Of a stretch of 64,000 bases of DNA, positions 22,712 through 33,965 are shown one piece after another. Position 1 is the first letter of the stretch. The number at the start of each line of letters is the position of its first letter. Location of the stretch: contig JAIQDT010011141.1 in NCBI GenBank assembly GCA_021521415.1, positions 1 through 64,000 on the forward strand, in the 5' to 3' direction. The translations under genes and the position numbers were made by a program. This DNA is from Bidens hawaiensis. Taxonomy: Eukaryota; Streptophyta; Magnoliopsida; Asterales; Asteraceae. A model generated the notes under the pieces. It searched no databases and was not told the origin of the DNA. It saw nothing but the letters and a program-made list of their open reading frames with translations.

Positions 22712-25636
22712 TCACGCATGCACTCCTTCTCTAACACAAACTGACACAACTCTTTGATACTTCCTCGCTTCATCCTTCCAAGCAGGAATATAAAAGATTT
22801 TCTTCTCATTAAGCACCTTCAGATCAGCTTGCGATAAGTTTACCAAATGCATCGGATCGTAAACTCTTAGGAGCTCTTGTTCATCCTCGTCTTCCATCAC
22901 CGCTTCAGCAGTCTGGCAATCAACATACCACCATTTAAGATTCTTCAACACATCTTGAGGCATAGTCTTCATTGGAACCTCCTTAATGCATCGGATCGGT
23001 TTGTACTTCATTACCATCCATGGCTTGCCATCTGCTCTCATTCCCCTTTCTTTATCTTCCACTAGCTTTCCCTTCTGTGGCTTTAATAACTCAAACTTCT
23101 TTTCTTTAATACTTTCTTTCCACACGATCTTCCCAATAACTCTCGCCATGTTGTCGTCGCTTCTATTAATCAGCCCCAATCTAGCCAAATCCTTCACCTC
23201 ACATTCAGGCAATGTATTAAGAGATCTCAACGTTCTCTTAAAGTATTGGATCCCATCATATCGTTTAATCACAAAGAGCTTCAACTGCTCATCATAGATC
23301 CAGCAATTAATCCCTTTCTTCGCTTCAGCATAGCCTTTAATATTGTAACTCTTCTTAAACATTGTAGGGACCGCTGGTTTCTTCGTTTTGACGAACCACT
23401 GAGCATAGCCTTCCTTCCACCTAGGCTGCTCTTCCCATTCAGTCTCAATTACTGTCTCATTACCCATATCTGTTTTCTCTATATCTGGGATCTCGTGTTC
23501 AACATTTTCTTCTACTATTTCACCTTCTTCAACATCTTCTTCAATCACAATCTGTGCGCCAATCTTCTCAATCTCCTCAATAGGCAGCACATCATCATCA
23601 AACAACACATCATCACTAAACATATCATCATCTAATTCTTTCATAGCATCAATCACATCATCTTCATCATCAACCATCACCACCTCATCACCACCAACTG
23701 CACCTGCAGACTCCCCCTGAGCTGTGGAAGTCCTAAGAGCTTGAGTAGTTCTTGGCAACTCACCACCTGCACCTTTCGATGCATTGGGATCATCGTCTCT
23801 GTCATTCCTCTTCTTTGTCCTTAACTCGTCGCCTTTACAGCCTGTCTCCCCCTGAGATGCCAAGAACTCCTTCATAGCATCTATAATTCTCCCATGTTCA
23901 ATCAGGAGGGACGACTGTAGTTGATTCTCTGCTACAAGGCGCTGAATAGCCTGGGTCTAAACAAGATTCACCCTTGATTGTTCAGCCACGACCCGCTCAA
24001 GTGCAGCTATTCTCTCCGAGTCTGAGAGGGTTGCATCGAAATCAAACCTCATGTTAGATGTGTCTTGAGTATACTCAGCAGGGATCTCGAATGTAACCGG
24101 GACATCAGAAGCAGTTGTGGATGTAACCGCAGGTGGTATCGTGACCGACAACCCTGCAGTTGCAACGACTGTCGACTCTACAAATTGTGCCACCACCTCT
24201 GAAGGAGTAAGCGTTGGAGGTGGTAAAGACACAATCTCCGGAGTTGTCATCTGTAGTGTGATGGATGGGATGCCGACAGCTGATGTAGCCACCACAGGAA
24301 CTTCCGCGGCGCTTAAACTTGTAACCTGTACAGATGTAGGAACAATCGACATACCTGACAGTGCGGATGGAGCGAAACGTACAACTCTTGAAGTCTCTCC
24401 AGCTCCCATACCTGCACCTGTCCTTTCCCGTCTTGAACGTCTAATCAACTTGTGAATATCCTCTTCTTCTTCTTCTGACTCAGTATCATCAACTGTCCTC
24501 TTTCTCTTCCCTAACGTCCTCTCTCGAGTCACCAACATCCTTCTCGCCTCATCCATAACATCATCAAGATCTGAGTCAGCCACCGTCGTAGCTGCTCTAG
24601 TAACATTCACTTCCCGAACCTGTGCAGCAGAGACCTGCACCTCTTCTTGCGGATCAAACCGGTCCATGTCGAAGAATCCTTGGCCGCCAAATGCAGCATC
24701 AAGGTCTACATCCTCCTCAGCCGACACAACAGGCACAGCAGGGACAACTCGAGGTGCTCCTACCTATCATGGTTGAGGGTCTCTGAACTCGTCCCCAGTA
24801 GCAGGAACATACTCCGGGTTGATTAAATACCCAAACAGTGGAGTATGCCTTGGACGCAGTTCAGGCTTGCTCCTCGCACTGGATGTGCGGCATTGAGCGA
24901 AGATACGTTTGCTCACACTCTCCACGTATCGTATTGGGCGTCGTTGAGGCAACGTGGGAGCAACATGATTCAAGATCATCTGAATGAATCTTGGATACAT
25001 GATGAACCTTTCACGAGCCATCGCTCTCCTCTGTCTATCGATCTCATAAAAGACCATCTGACTGAAGTTATAACGTTTGTTATAAGTCAGAGCAGTCATT
25101 GCGGACTGCATGGTCGCACCCATTCCGTCATTGCCCGCCTTCCTCCCTGACATGCAGACAATCATTACGTGCATGAGGAAGCGCCACTGATCGAGTAGGA
25201 AACCCTTCCTCCTCTGAGTATCACCTAATGGACCAGAATAGCCCATTCGGAGAAACGATCCATCACGGAACAGAGCCACAAACTCTGTAGGGTCATCCCT
25301 AGTCTCCTCACCGAAACATAAAGCCACCCGTATTTGTTCAGATGAGAACTGAACCTCCTGATTGTTGACGGTTGCTCGCATAACCGGGGGCTCAACGCGG
25401 CAATCGTATTCCACAGTCTGCCAGAAGTCCTCTATATTGGGTAAGGAAATCGGCAGAGTCGTAGTGATAGCGTGGAATATCCTCGAGCGAATGAGGAATG
25501 TGATTATCTCGCCGTAATCCTCAACACCGCTCGCTTCCGGGCCTAAGATGATATACATGTTATGACCCGGGAAGAATTTCCTCTGATTATCTCCATCGTC
25601 ACCTCCAGCACCTCCAGCACCTGCTACTGCAGCCAT
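22712..25636 (-). pseudogene. ORF3 of Copia element 1 (post-pol, env-like position)
   Basis: One long frame of about 975 codons from ATG 25636, broken by in-frame stops at 24767-24769 (TGA, followed at once by TAG) and 23957-23959 (TAG). All three blocks share the same frame, so the stops are recent damage. Residues 1-290 form a folded-looking domain with DFWQ (about residue 68) and MYPRFIQMIL (about 218). The middle is Thr/Ser/Val/Pro-rich with a basic KRKR patch. A very acidic stretch follows. The C-terminal 230 residues have a mixed-charge domain (around CWIYDEQLKLFVIK) ending in a Val/Cys/His tail. I see no signal peptide, membrane segment or enzyme motif. Function unknown; its position equals the so-called env-like ORF of Sireviruses. 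Confidence 0.8.
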
Positions 25637-25679
25637 ATCTGCAACAAACGAACCAAGTTAGATAAACGTTAAGGCGTAT

Positions 25680-26370
25680 CACAAGTTCGCTTGTTACCAT
25701 GTGCGAAGTTGTGATAAAATCTGTATAGGCGAAGTTAAAGTTGGGGCGAAGTTGGGGACAACTTCGCTTCATCTTTAAGTTCGTCTAATTATTAAAAAAA
25801 ATTAAAAGGTCCAGGCGAAGTTAATGATAACTTCGCCTCACCACAACATCGCCTCAGGCGAAGTTGAGCCTCAGGCGAAGTTACGGACAACTTCGCCTAA
25901 ACCTTAAGTTCGCCTGAATCTGAAACGGCGACAGTAAGGTCGATTCAACATCGAAAATCTGGTGTTTCGGTCAATTTTGACGATTAAGAACTCCCAAACA
26001 CAAGATATTAAGGAAATCCGGACGATCAGTTTGCTCATGAACACATAAAAACAAGCTCGACGGTCCGAGGTTTCGTAACGGTTCGACACGTCCTTTGATA
26101 AAACACCAATGACAAAGATTATTAGCTATGACGACACTACGAACCTTGAATCGGTAACGGAAACTGAGAAAAAGAACAAAGATGAAATCGAAAGACAAGA
26201 TCGCTTGTTTATCGGATAAGTTCGCTGGAATTTTCGGAATAAGTTCGCTGATAATGAAAATAATGAACGAATGACTTTAAGTATTCTTTATATAGGGGCG
26301 AAGTTATACAGGCGAAGTTACGGTTAACTTCGCCTACGCGAAGTTATTCACAAGTTCGCCTGTTTAACAA
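25680..26370. repeat. Reiterated AACTTCGCC/GGCGAAGTT array in the spacer
   Basis: About 19 copies of AACTTCGC, AAGTTCGC or their complements occur in two clumps (25680-25920 and 26215-26370), in both orientations and at irregular spacing. Adjacent opposite copies can form hairpins, for example near 26320-26345. The same words fill the LTRs and the 5' leader but not the coding frames. Confidence 0.85.
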
Positions 26371-26599
26371 CATCGCCTATATTTACAAAATCAACCCTTA
26401 TAATTTGAACATTTTGCAATTAACTTTTAAAACTTCCCTTTAAGAATTAAATAACACGATCAAGTCCAAGTAACCAGATACAAAATTATAAAACTACCTA
26501 AGTACAAGAAACTTTTAAAAATTAAAGTAAAAGGGATCAAATTTCAGTCTCGATAGGGACTACTACGTTTTAGAAAAGATCCGAACAGAAATCATACTA

Positions 26600-27480
26600 A
26601 TTATGTGACTGTCACATAGATCCGTGTTTAGCTGTATTATGACATAAAGAAACAGGTTGAAAGCAGGTAAATAACTTAAGATGGTTTTCATCATTTCTGT
26701 GATACGAGTTAGGTTCAATTATTCCTCAAAATTTAAGTGGGCAACAACTCAGAGATTATGATGCCTCCTATCTATTCTCAAAGCATATTTGGCTTTCCCC
26801 AAGTCACCCCGAATTGACCTCGACCCATAGTGTCTGATTAAGTTTATAAGTACTCTTCATCTGGTTCCCGTTCTTTTTCTTACTCCATGATTGAGAAGTC
26901 TTGACATTTTCAGCTCTAGAATGTTTTCATAACTCATAATTTTTTTTTTTTTTATGATAAACATTTACATAGACTTCAGAGTAGTAAACAACTGCAAGTC
27001 CCGAATCTGGATCACTGCAGTTTCTTCACACACTATCTTTACGGGAATCAGAACACGTACGGGCTCGTGTATGACTGGGTAATCACTTTTCTGCCTATCA
27101 TTCGGAAAGATATATATGAAGACATGCAAAACTCTTAAGGAGTTTCCACGTAAAATCGAGTAGTTTTAGTTTGTATCACATCTACTTTTACGCACCATAA
27201 AAAGCTACCATGACATACAATAACTGTTCTAAAGCCTTTTAAGCCTAATAACTTCACTAGTTAAGCACACAGAATCAGTATATCTATCATTTTCCAAGGT
27301 TGGATCAATTTTCTGTTAAACATAGCAAACGAACTTCTTACGAAGTAGTAGACTTGAAAAATAATTTCATTTCCCATTTAAAAATTTTAACATTAATCGC
27401 CCCGACCAAAACAAGGTCTTTAGGTAAACGGCTATCCCGAAGATCCAATGGATCAGCTGGACCGACCACATACTAGTATG
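26600..27480 (-). other. Conserved non-coding block downstream of pol (element 1)
   Basis: It shares long words with 61294-62160 in Copia element 2, among them CACCCCGAATTGAC, GTATTATGAC, GGCTCGTGTATGA and TTTCTGCCTATCATT, in the same order. No frame is open across it in either element. It lies between the end of pol and ORF3, so it may carry RNA-processing or structural signals for ORF3 expression. Confidence 0.7.
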
Positions 27481-27752
27481 TGTCCTTCTAACTAAGTATG
27501 ATCGACTAATTTTAAGCGAAAGAATGAAAACTCATCATAAACCGCCCCGGTCACTTTCAGTCCTTTGGTTAATGGCTATCCTCAAATTCTACAAGTAGAA
27601 AATGAGGACCAATACATATCCGAAGACAAGTCCTTCAAACTGAGGCAACCGACATATTTTTAAGCGATAGTGACGTTTTTTTTTTTTTTTTTTTTTTTTT
27701 TTCAAATATAACATGAAAAGCATGGTTACTCGGGATTGATCATCCCATTCAG

Positions 27753-29282
27753 CTAGATAAGGTTTTGAAATCTTGATTTGTCAAATGCTTTAGTATATAA
27801 ATCAGCGAAATTATCAAGCGTATCCAGCTTTTCAAGCACAATCAGTTTCTTCTCAGCACAATCCCGTATAAAATGATGACGTATGTCAATATGTTTAGTT
27901 TTACTGTGCTTCACGGGATTGTTAGTTACTGAGATAGCAGCTGTGTTATCAATGCAAATAGGAGTAAGTAAGAAATTCAGACCATAGTCGCGCAACTGTT
28001 GTTGAATCCAAAGAACCTGGGAGCAGCAGTTGGATGCTGCCATGTATTCTGCTTCACAGGTTGAAATTGCGACTGAAGTCTGCTTCTTGCATTGCCACGA
28101 CACCAATCTGCCACCAAGAAACTGACATCCTCCGGTTGTTGACTTCCGACTCTGATTGCACCCTCCATAATCAGAATCTGTGTAAGCGACTAGCTCCAAG
28201 TCTCCTCCTCTCGGGTACCACAACCCCAGCTTCGGTTTGCCCTTGAGATCCCTCAGTATCCTCTTCACACCCTTCAGATGAGATTCTTTTGGGTTTGCCT
28301 GAAAGCGTGCACAAAGACAAACAGCAAACATTATATCAGGCCTAGAAGCAGTTAAGTACATTAAAGAACCTATAATAGCCCGATATTGAGTTGGGTCCAC
28401 ATCTGCATCACCGTCTGACTCAGCACCCAATTTGTGATTGACGCAGATTGGAGTGTCGAATGGAGTGCTGTCCTCCATCTTGAAGCGTTTGAGCACATCA
28501 TGGACATACTTGGTCTGATGAATGAACATCCCATCCTTCTTCTGATCAACCTGCAATCCTAAAAAGAAAGTTAGTTTACCCATAGCACTCATTTCAAACC
28601 TCTTTTTCATGACGGCCTCAAAATCTTGACACATGGAGACTCTTGATGCAGCAAAGATAATGTCATCCACGTAGACTTGCACCAGCAGGAAGTCGCTTCC
28701 ATCTCTCTTGAAGAACAACGTGCTATCTATCTTCCCTCTTTCAAACCCATTTTCAAGCAAGTAATCTGATAAAGTTGAATACCAGGCACGAGGTGCCTGA
28801 TGTAGTCCATACAATGCCTTGCTTAACTTGTACACGTGATCAGGAAAGTCTGGGTCAGGAAAACCCGGAGGTTGCTCAACATACACAACCTCATCAACTT
28901 TCCCGTTCAGAAACGCACTCTTCACATCCAACTGAAATACCTTCATCTTTTTATAAGCAGCGAACGCCAAAAACAATCTAATGGCTTCCAACCTTGCGAC
29001 AGGAGCGAACACTTCATTATAATCAATCCCTTCTTGTTGATTAAAACCTTTAACGACTAGCCTTGCCTTGTTTCTTATGATAATCCCTTTCTCATCTCTC
29101 TTGCACTTAAACACCCATTTTGTGCCTATCGCATGCACATGCTTCGGTTTTTCAACCAAAGTCCAAACTTCCATTTTCTTGAACTGAGCCAACTCTTCTT
29201 GCATGGCTTCGACCCACGAGCTGTCCTTGAGAGCCATTTGATAATTCTTCGGTTCAATCTGGCTGATAAAGCAGGTGTACAA
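27753..29282 (-). pseudogene. pol: Reverse transcriptase-RNase H part of pol, Copia element 1
   Basis: 509 open codons. The Copia reverse transcriptase starts with the WVEAMQEELAQF region and holds the catalytic LDVKSAFLNG (about residue 117) and YVDD (about 205) motifs, both intact. RNase H follows with AYTDSDYGGC (about 377), EAEYMA (about 425) and DNTAAI (about 460). A stop (TAG) cuts the last few codons: the frame continues into GMINPE and a natural stop near 27729, matching GMINADEV at the end of element 2. The upstream junction at 29283-29294 is also a break. Enzymatic residues are intact, so decay is recent. Confidence 0.92.
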
Positions 29283-29293
29283 GCATTCGTTGA

Positions 29294-30257
29294 TTATGCC
29301 TGTCTCCTTAAGCTTGTGTAAACACAGGTGTGCTCATTCAAGCTACGTCTTGTTTGTACACCGGAGGACACATCACCAATCACATTCTCCAAAGGGTGAT
29401 CTTTATGAATTCTCGTGGTCAGAACTGAACCAACATGCAAATTGTCTTCCAAGTTAGAAGAGAGCTCGTCAATGGTTGTTTCATGCTGAGAGTGAAATGG
29501 ATTGAAAAATTCTTCTTCAGTCGAGGTAGCAGGGGTATCGACAGCATTTGATGAGGAAGGTTGACATTTATCGATCAGCTGTCTTTGCAATAGATTTTCT
29601 TCCTCATAAAGGATCATCTTTGTAGCAACTCTCTCTTCTTCTTCAGCAATATCCAAATACGGTATGTTAATAGACTTAAAAAGTTTAACATAGTCGAAAA
29701 ACTCAGCAGGTCCGTTGCTTGGTTTTGGCGGTTGATAACTTGTGATATCGGTGTTACACACCACCTCAACCTTGCTGGTCGATGTATTAAAGACACGTCT
29801 GTTGGGAGTCCCAACAACATAACCGACTAAGATTCCTTCATCGGCTACTTCACCAAATTTAGAATTTGTCTTTAAAATCGAACAAGGGGACCCGAATGGT
29901 TCAAGACCATTCAAGTTGGGCTTTCTCCCATGCATAAGCTCATAACACGTTTTACCAAGTCTTTTAACAGTTAAGACTCTATTCAGAACATAACAGAACA
30001 GCTTCAGCCCAAAACACCACAGGAAGCTTCGAATCAGCCAGCATTGTTCTGGCTCCTTCAATTAACGTTCTGTTCTTCCTTTCAGCCACTCCATTCTGTT
30101 GCGGTGTATACGGAGCGCTGTATTGGTGTTCAATCCCTTTCTGAAGGCAGAAGATCTCCATCTCAAAATTCTTGAACTCCGTTCCATTGTCACTCCTGAT
30201 GAACTTAACCCTTTTATCCATAACGTTCTCAACTTTGGTAATCAAATTCTTCACCAT
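29294..30257 (-). pseudogene. pol: Integrase core and C-terminal part of pol, Copia element 1
   Basis: Two overlapping frames (30257-29979 and 30061-29294) separated by a frameshift near 30005. The first holds the integrase core residues in FIRSDNGTEFKN and PYTPQQNGVAERKNRT (the second catalytic Asp and the Glu region). The second continues into the integrase C-terminal zone and a Ser/Glu-rich linker towards reverse transcriptase. Confidence 0.88.
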
Positions 30258-30302
30258 CTGAGTCGTTTCGTCTTTTGATTTCAGGAAATATACCCATGAA
30301 TA

Positions 30303-31064
30303 TCATGAGTAGTCATCAGTGATCACCAAGCAATAAGAAGTACCTCCTAGACTTTTTGCATTCACGGGACCGAAGAGATCCATGTGAAGCAACTCTAGAG
30401 TACTGACAATAGAATTGACCTTCTTGGTGTGATGGGATTTCTTGTGCTGCTTTCCCTTCTTGCACGCTATACATTTATCTTCAAAATAGAAATTCTTCAA
30501 GGGAACGCCCAGCACAAGTCCATTCTTGACAATGTTGTTCATCTTCCGAAGATGAATGTGCCCCATTCTCCTATGCCACAATTCGGACTCCGATTCGCTC
30601 GCTTTTGTCATAAGGCATGATTCTTCCGTGGCCATTTCAGTCGACCTCATATCCATAATATATGTATTCCTTTCACGTGGAGCCTTCATCACAATCCACT
30701 CCTCTGGTATCTGAAAACCAGGTTGCAACACAATCGCCTCATTCTTTGTAAAGTGAACGGTGTACTCCTTATCACAGATCTGCGACACACTCAGCAGATT
30801 GTGCTTCAATTCTTCCACAAAGTTAACTTTCTCCAATGTCATCTTTCCGTTCGACACCGTTCCCATTCCTGTAATCTTGCCTCCACTTTCACCGGCAAAG
30901 CTCACTCTCCCTCCTTGAACATGTTTCAAATCGTGTAACAAGTATTTGTTACCCGTCATGTGCCGGGAACAGCCGCTATCTACAACCCAAAGATTGTTGG
31001 CAGCCCTGTTCAACTGTTCCTGCACAATAAAGCAAAAGATTAGAATTTGGGGACCCAAGACCAA
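30303..31064 (-). pseudogene. pol: Protease, GAG-pre-integrase and integrase N-terminus, Copia element 1
   Basis: The protease active site VVDSGCSRHMTG is intact at about residue 28. It is followed by the GAG-pre-integrase region (LWHRRMGHI, zinc-binding His and Cys residues in CIACKKGKQ) and the start of the integrase core (HMDLFGPV, ITDDYS). The frame then hits TGA at 30301-30303, where CGA (Arg) is expected, a likely C-to-T change. This frame overlaps the end of gag by 25 bp in the -1 phase. No ATG starts it, so expression would need frameshifting or splicing. Confidence 0.88.
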
Positions 31065-33661
31065 TTGGTCTTGGATCTATACATCCCAAACTTTGGCTTT
31101 CCAAAGTTAGTATCTCGATAATTCCTGTAAGTCCTATTAGGAAACCTCCTTGAAGATTGATTGTGAGGCCTTCCAAACCTTTGTGAATTGAAAGAATTAT
31201 AGCTTGTGGTTTGGTTATTAGCAGTGTAAAACTGAGATTTGTTTCTATGAAAACCTGAATTAGTCACATTTTTGAAGTTTAAATGGTTTTCATTTTTAGC
31301 AGCATGATAATAACTATTAGACTTATTCTCAGTTTTAGTAGGCCTAACACCTCTGAATCGCTGCTTCAGAGGGCAATCTGCAACTAGGTGCCCTAATTGA
31401 TTACACCTAAAACAACACCTATGCTCAACCTTTTTATCAACCGGTGTTTTAGATGTCGAGGCTTTATTACCGCCCGTTCGTCTCACATATGGTGGGACGT
31501 ACGGGTTTAGTGGAGTACTCTTTTTATTCGTCTTATCTTTCTCTCCACCATTGGGTAATACCACCTCCTCTTTTGCCTTACCAGACTCGGATGACTTATC
31601 CGAATCCGATGAGACTGGACTTGGATCAGAAATTTTAACACTTGAAACAGGCGAACTTGTTTCGCCTCCACTAACATTTGGTTCTTTACAAGTTATTTTA
31701 ACTGGTACTGTCTGAGCAACCTCAAAATCAACAGATTTCTGAACACTAGGGTTAAAAGTGTAATTGTGATTATAAGGTGGTGGAACCTCATGATAACCGA
31801 TTCCTCCTCTCTTAGCAGAGGAACCTTGATCACTAACAAGGTGATCAAGAATAGCAGAGGAATTTCTGAACTGCTCTAGTTTTCTATTCAGTTCCACCAC
31901 TTTTACCTGGTGATCAGCAATCTGTTTTTCTCTATCAGCAATTAGTTTGGTTTTTTCTTCCAAAACTTCATAGCTTAAATCAATCACTTCAATTTTTTCA
32001 GCAAGTTTTGTTTTTAGACTTTTAACATCTTTTTCACAAGCTTTTATTTTGACTTTATAGCTATTTTCTCTTGCTTTTGTAAAATGATGATCTTCTTTTA
32101 GGGTTTTAAATTCAGCATCCAACCTAACATACTGATCGGTTATAGTTGCTAATTGCTCAGACAAGTTTTCACATTTAGAACATGTAGGTTTAGAACATAC
32201 CTCGGAGAGCTGGTCTTTAACATCTGCCATGAAAGCTTTTTCTTCTCCGGTAACCTTCTCACTTTCTTCAGTTTCAACCTTCGCCAAATTTGCCTGCTCA
32301 AAAGTTTCTTTAGTCTGCAGGTTCCAGTTGTATTCACCAGCTTCTCTGGACATCATGGCACTATAATCTTTAGAACCCCCACTTTGCTGTGTAGACCTGC
32401 CCTGACTTCGTTCTACACGCTCATTCCTGCACTCCTTTGCAAAGTGACCGTTTTGCTGACAATTGTAGCATCTTACCTTCGTCTTGTCAAACCCTGGCCT
32501 TCCACCGACAAACTTTCTTCCGGTCTTATTCATAAACCTTTTCACTCTTCTTACGATCATGGCCATCTGCCATTGTAGATCCATTTCTTCCATATCATCA
32601 GCATCAATCTGGTCATAGTCTTCATCCAACATAGCTGGATCAACAATCTTCCCCTGAATATAGTTCTCATAGGAAGCAATGAAAGAAGCATAGAGACCAA
32701 ACTGCTCTTCAGCAAACTTGACACTCATAGGCATCTTGGAGTAGTTGTTGCTGGGAATACTTGGAGAGCAACTACTCTTGCTTACCTGGGGTTGAGAACC
32801 ACTCGATCCACCTGCTACATAGCAAACATCACCATTTGTGTTGACTGACACATGACCCTCATGTGATGAGTTTGCGCCCGACTCTCCCTTCGAGTAGTAG
32901 GCAGCAGATTCAGTCTTCGATCCTGAGCTAGTGTTGACTTTAGCTCCATACATACCTGGATCTTGAACCTGATCCGTAGGTGTCTCTTTTCTGACCATGT
33001 TAAGCTCAAAGGTTCTGAGCTTGTTGACTGCCGTTTCTAGATCATATGTGGGAAAGTCTTTGTCTTCCCTCATCAGCACAGTGTACATCTCCCATTTTGG
33101 TGGGAGAGCATCTAGAAGCTTCTCAACTATTTCTTCTTCTCGGTAGGAAATAGAATAGTTGCTCAGTTCAGTCATCAGATGGTAATATCGAGTGATAATA
33201 TCATCTAAGGATTCATTCTTCAAATACTTGAAGACTGAGAACTGGGTTTTGAGCAATTTTATCTTGGAAGCACGGATTCCTACATTCCCTTCAAATCTGT
33301 TCTCAAGAGCTTCCCAAAGCTCTCTTGCTGACGTATACTTTCTAAACGTATGAAGGATCTCTTGTGGAAGAGCCATAGTAATAGCAGCATGAGCCTTGCT
33401 CTCGGCCTCATACATCTTTTTCTCTTCTTCTTCCATTTTGCTATACTTTTTGATTTGATCACGACCTTCATACTCCATAACTGGTGGAATATAACCATCC
33501 TGGATGCATACCCACATCTTCGCATCCTGGTATTTGACGTATTGTATGAACCGATCCTTCCATGCGACGAAATCGGTTCCCTTCAGCAACCTTGGGGCCT
33601 TAGTAGTTGACCCTGCTTCAACTTCCATCTTCACTAACTCAGAGATGTTAATCGACGACAT
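31040..33661 (-). CDS. gag: Gag of Copia element 1 (873 aa, intact)
   Basis: Start ATG 33661, about 480 bases inside the primer-binding site. The N-terminal half is the Copia Gag domain (LLKGTDFVAWKDRFIQYV near residue 23, then helical capsid-like sequence). A CCHC knuckle CYNCQQNGHFAKEC sits at about residue 397. A long charged heptad-like segment at about 490-600 is probably coiled coil. A second CCHC knuckle CFRCNQLGHLVADC lies at about 747. The Arg/Asn/Tyr-rich tail ends in WSWVPKF. Normal Copia Gags are much shorter, but long Gags are known in Sireviruses. Gag forms the particle that packages element RNA. The only uninterrupted gene of the element. Confidence 0.9.
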   Translation of the reverse strand: MSSINISELVKMEVEAGSTTKAPRLLKGTDFVAWKDRFIQYVKYQDAKMWVCIQDGYIPPVMEYEGRDQIKKYSKMEEEEKKMYEAESKAHAAITMALPQEILHTFRKYTSARELWEALENRFEGNVGIRASKIKLLKTQFSVFKYLKNESLDDIITRYYHLMTELSNYSISYREEEIVEKLLDALPPKWEMYTVLMREDKDFPTYDLETAVNKLRTFELNMVRKETPTDQVQDPGMYGAKVNTSSGSKTESAAYYSKGESGANSSHEGHVSVNTNGDVCYVAGGSSGSQPQVSKSSCSPSIPSNNYSKMPMSVKFAEEQFGLYASFIASYENYIQGKIVDPAMLDEDYDQIDADDMEEMDLQWQMAMIVRRVKRFMNKTGRKFVGGRPGFDKTKVRCYNCQQNGHFAKECRNERVERSQGRSTQQSGGSKDYSAMMSREAGEYNWNLQTKETFEQANLAKVETEESEKVTGEEKAFMADVKDQLSEVCSKPTCSKCENLSEQLATITDQYVRLDAEFKTLKEDHHFTKARENSYKVKIKACEKDVKSLKTKLAEKIEVIDLSYEVLEEKTKLIADREKQIADHQVKVVELNRKLEQFRNSSAILDHLVSDQGSSAKRGGIGYHEVPPPYNHNYTFNPSVQKSVDFEVAQTVPVKITCKEPNVSGGETSSPVSSVKISDPSPVSSDSDKSSESGKAKEEVVLPNGGEKDKTNKKSTPLNPYVPPYVRRTGGNKASTSKTPVDKKVEHRCCFRCNQLGHLVADCPLKQRFRGVRPTKTENKSNSYYHAAKNENHLNFKNVTNSGFHRNKSQFYTANNQTTSYNSFNSQRFGRPHNQSSRRFPNRTYRNYRDTNFGKPKFGMYRSKTNWSWVPKF

Positions 33662-33699
33662 CTTTCCCGAAAAGTAAGTAACCCAAAAAAAATCAAAAA

Positions 33700-33965
33700 A
33701 TTTTCTGAAAAGTACTCTAGGCGAAGTTACGGATAACTTCGCATAAGCCTTAACTTCGCCGCTGATTAACTTCGCTGAAGAACTTCACAGATGATTAACT
33801 TCGCTTAAGGTAAGCGAAATTAGGAGGTAGGCGGAGTTGTAGAGAACTTCGCTGAGTTAGGCGAACTTGAGAAGGTAGGCGAAGTTGTGGATAACTTCGC
33901 TTAACCTTATATCTTCGCCGAAACCCTACGTATCCTGACGGCAACTTCGCCTGATGAACACGGAC
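33700..33965. repeat. Reiterated AACTTCGC array in the gag leader
   Basis: About 14 copies of AACTTCGC, GGCGAAGTT and near variants are packed between the primer-binding site and the gag start. They can form overlapping hairpins in the genomic RNA leader, where packaging and translation signals would lie. Confidence 0.85.

Noticed and set aside
22712..25636. Calling ORF3 an envelope gene
   Set aside because: Its position fits the env-like ORF of Sireviruses, but no signal peptide, membrane helix or cleavage site is visible.
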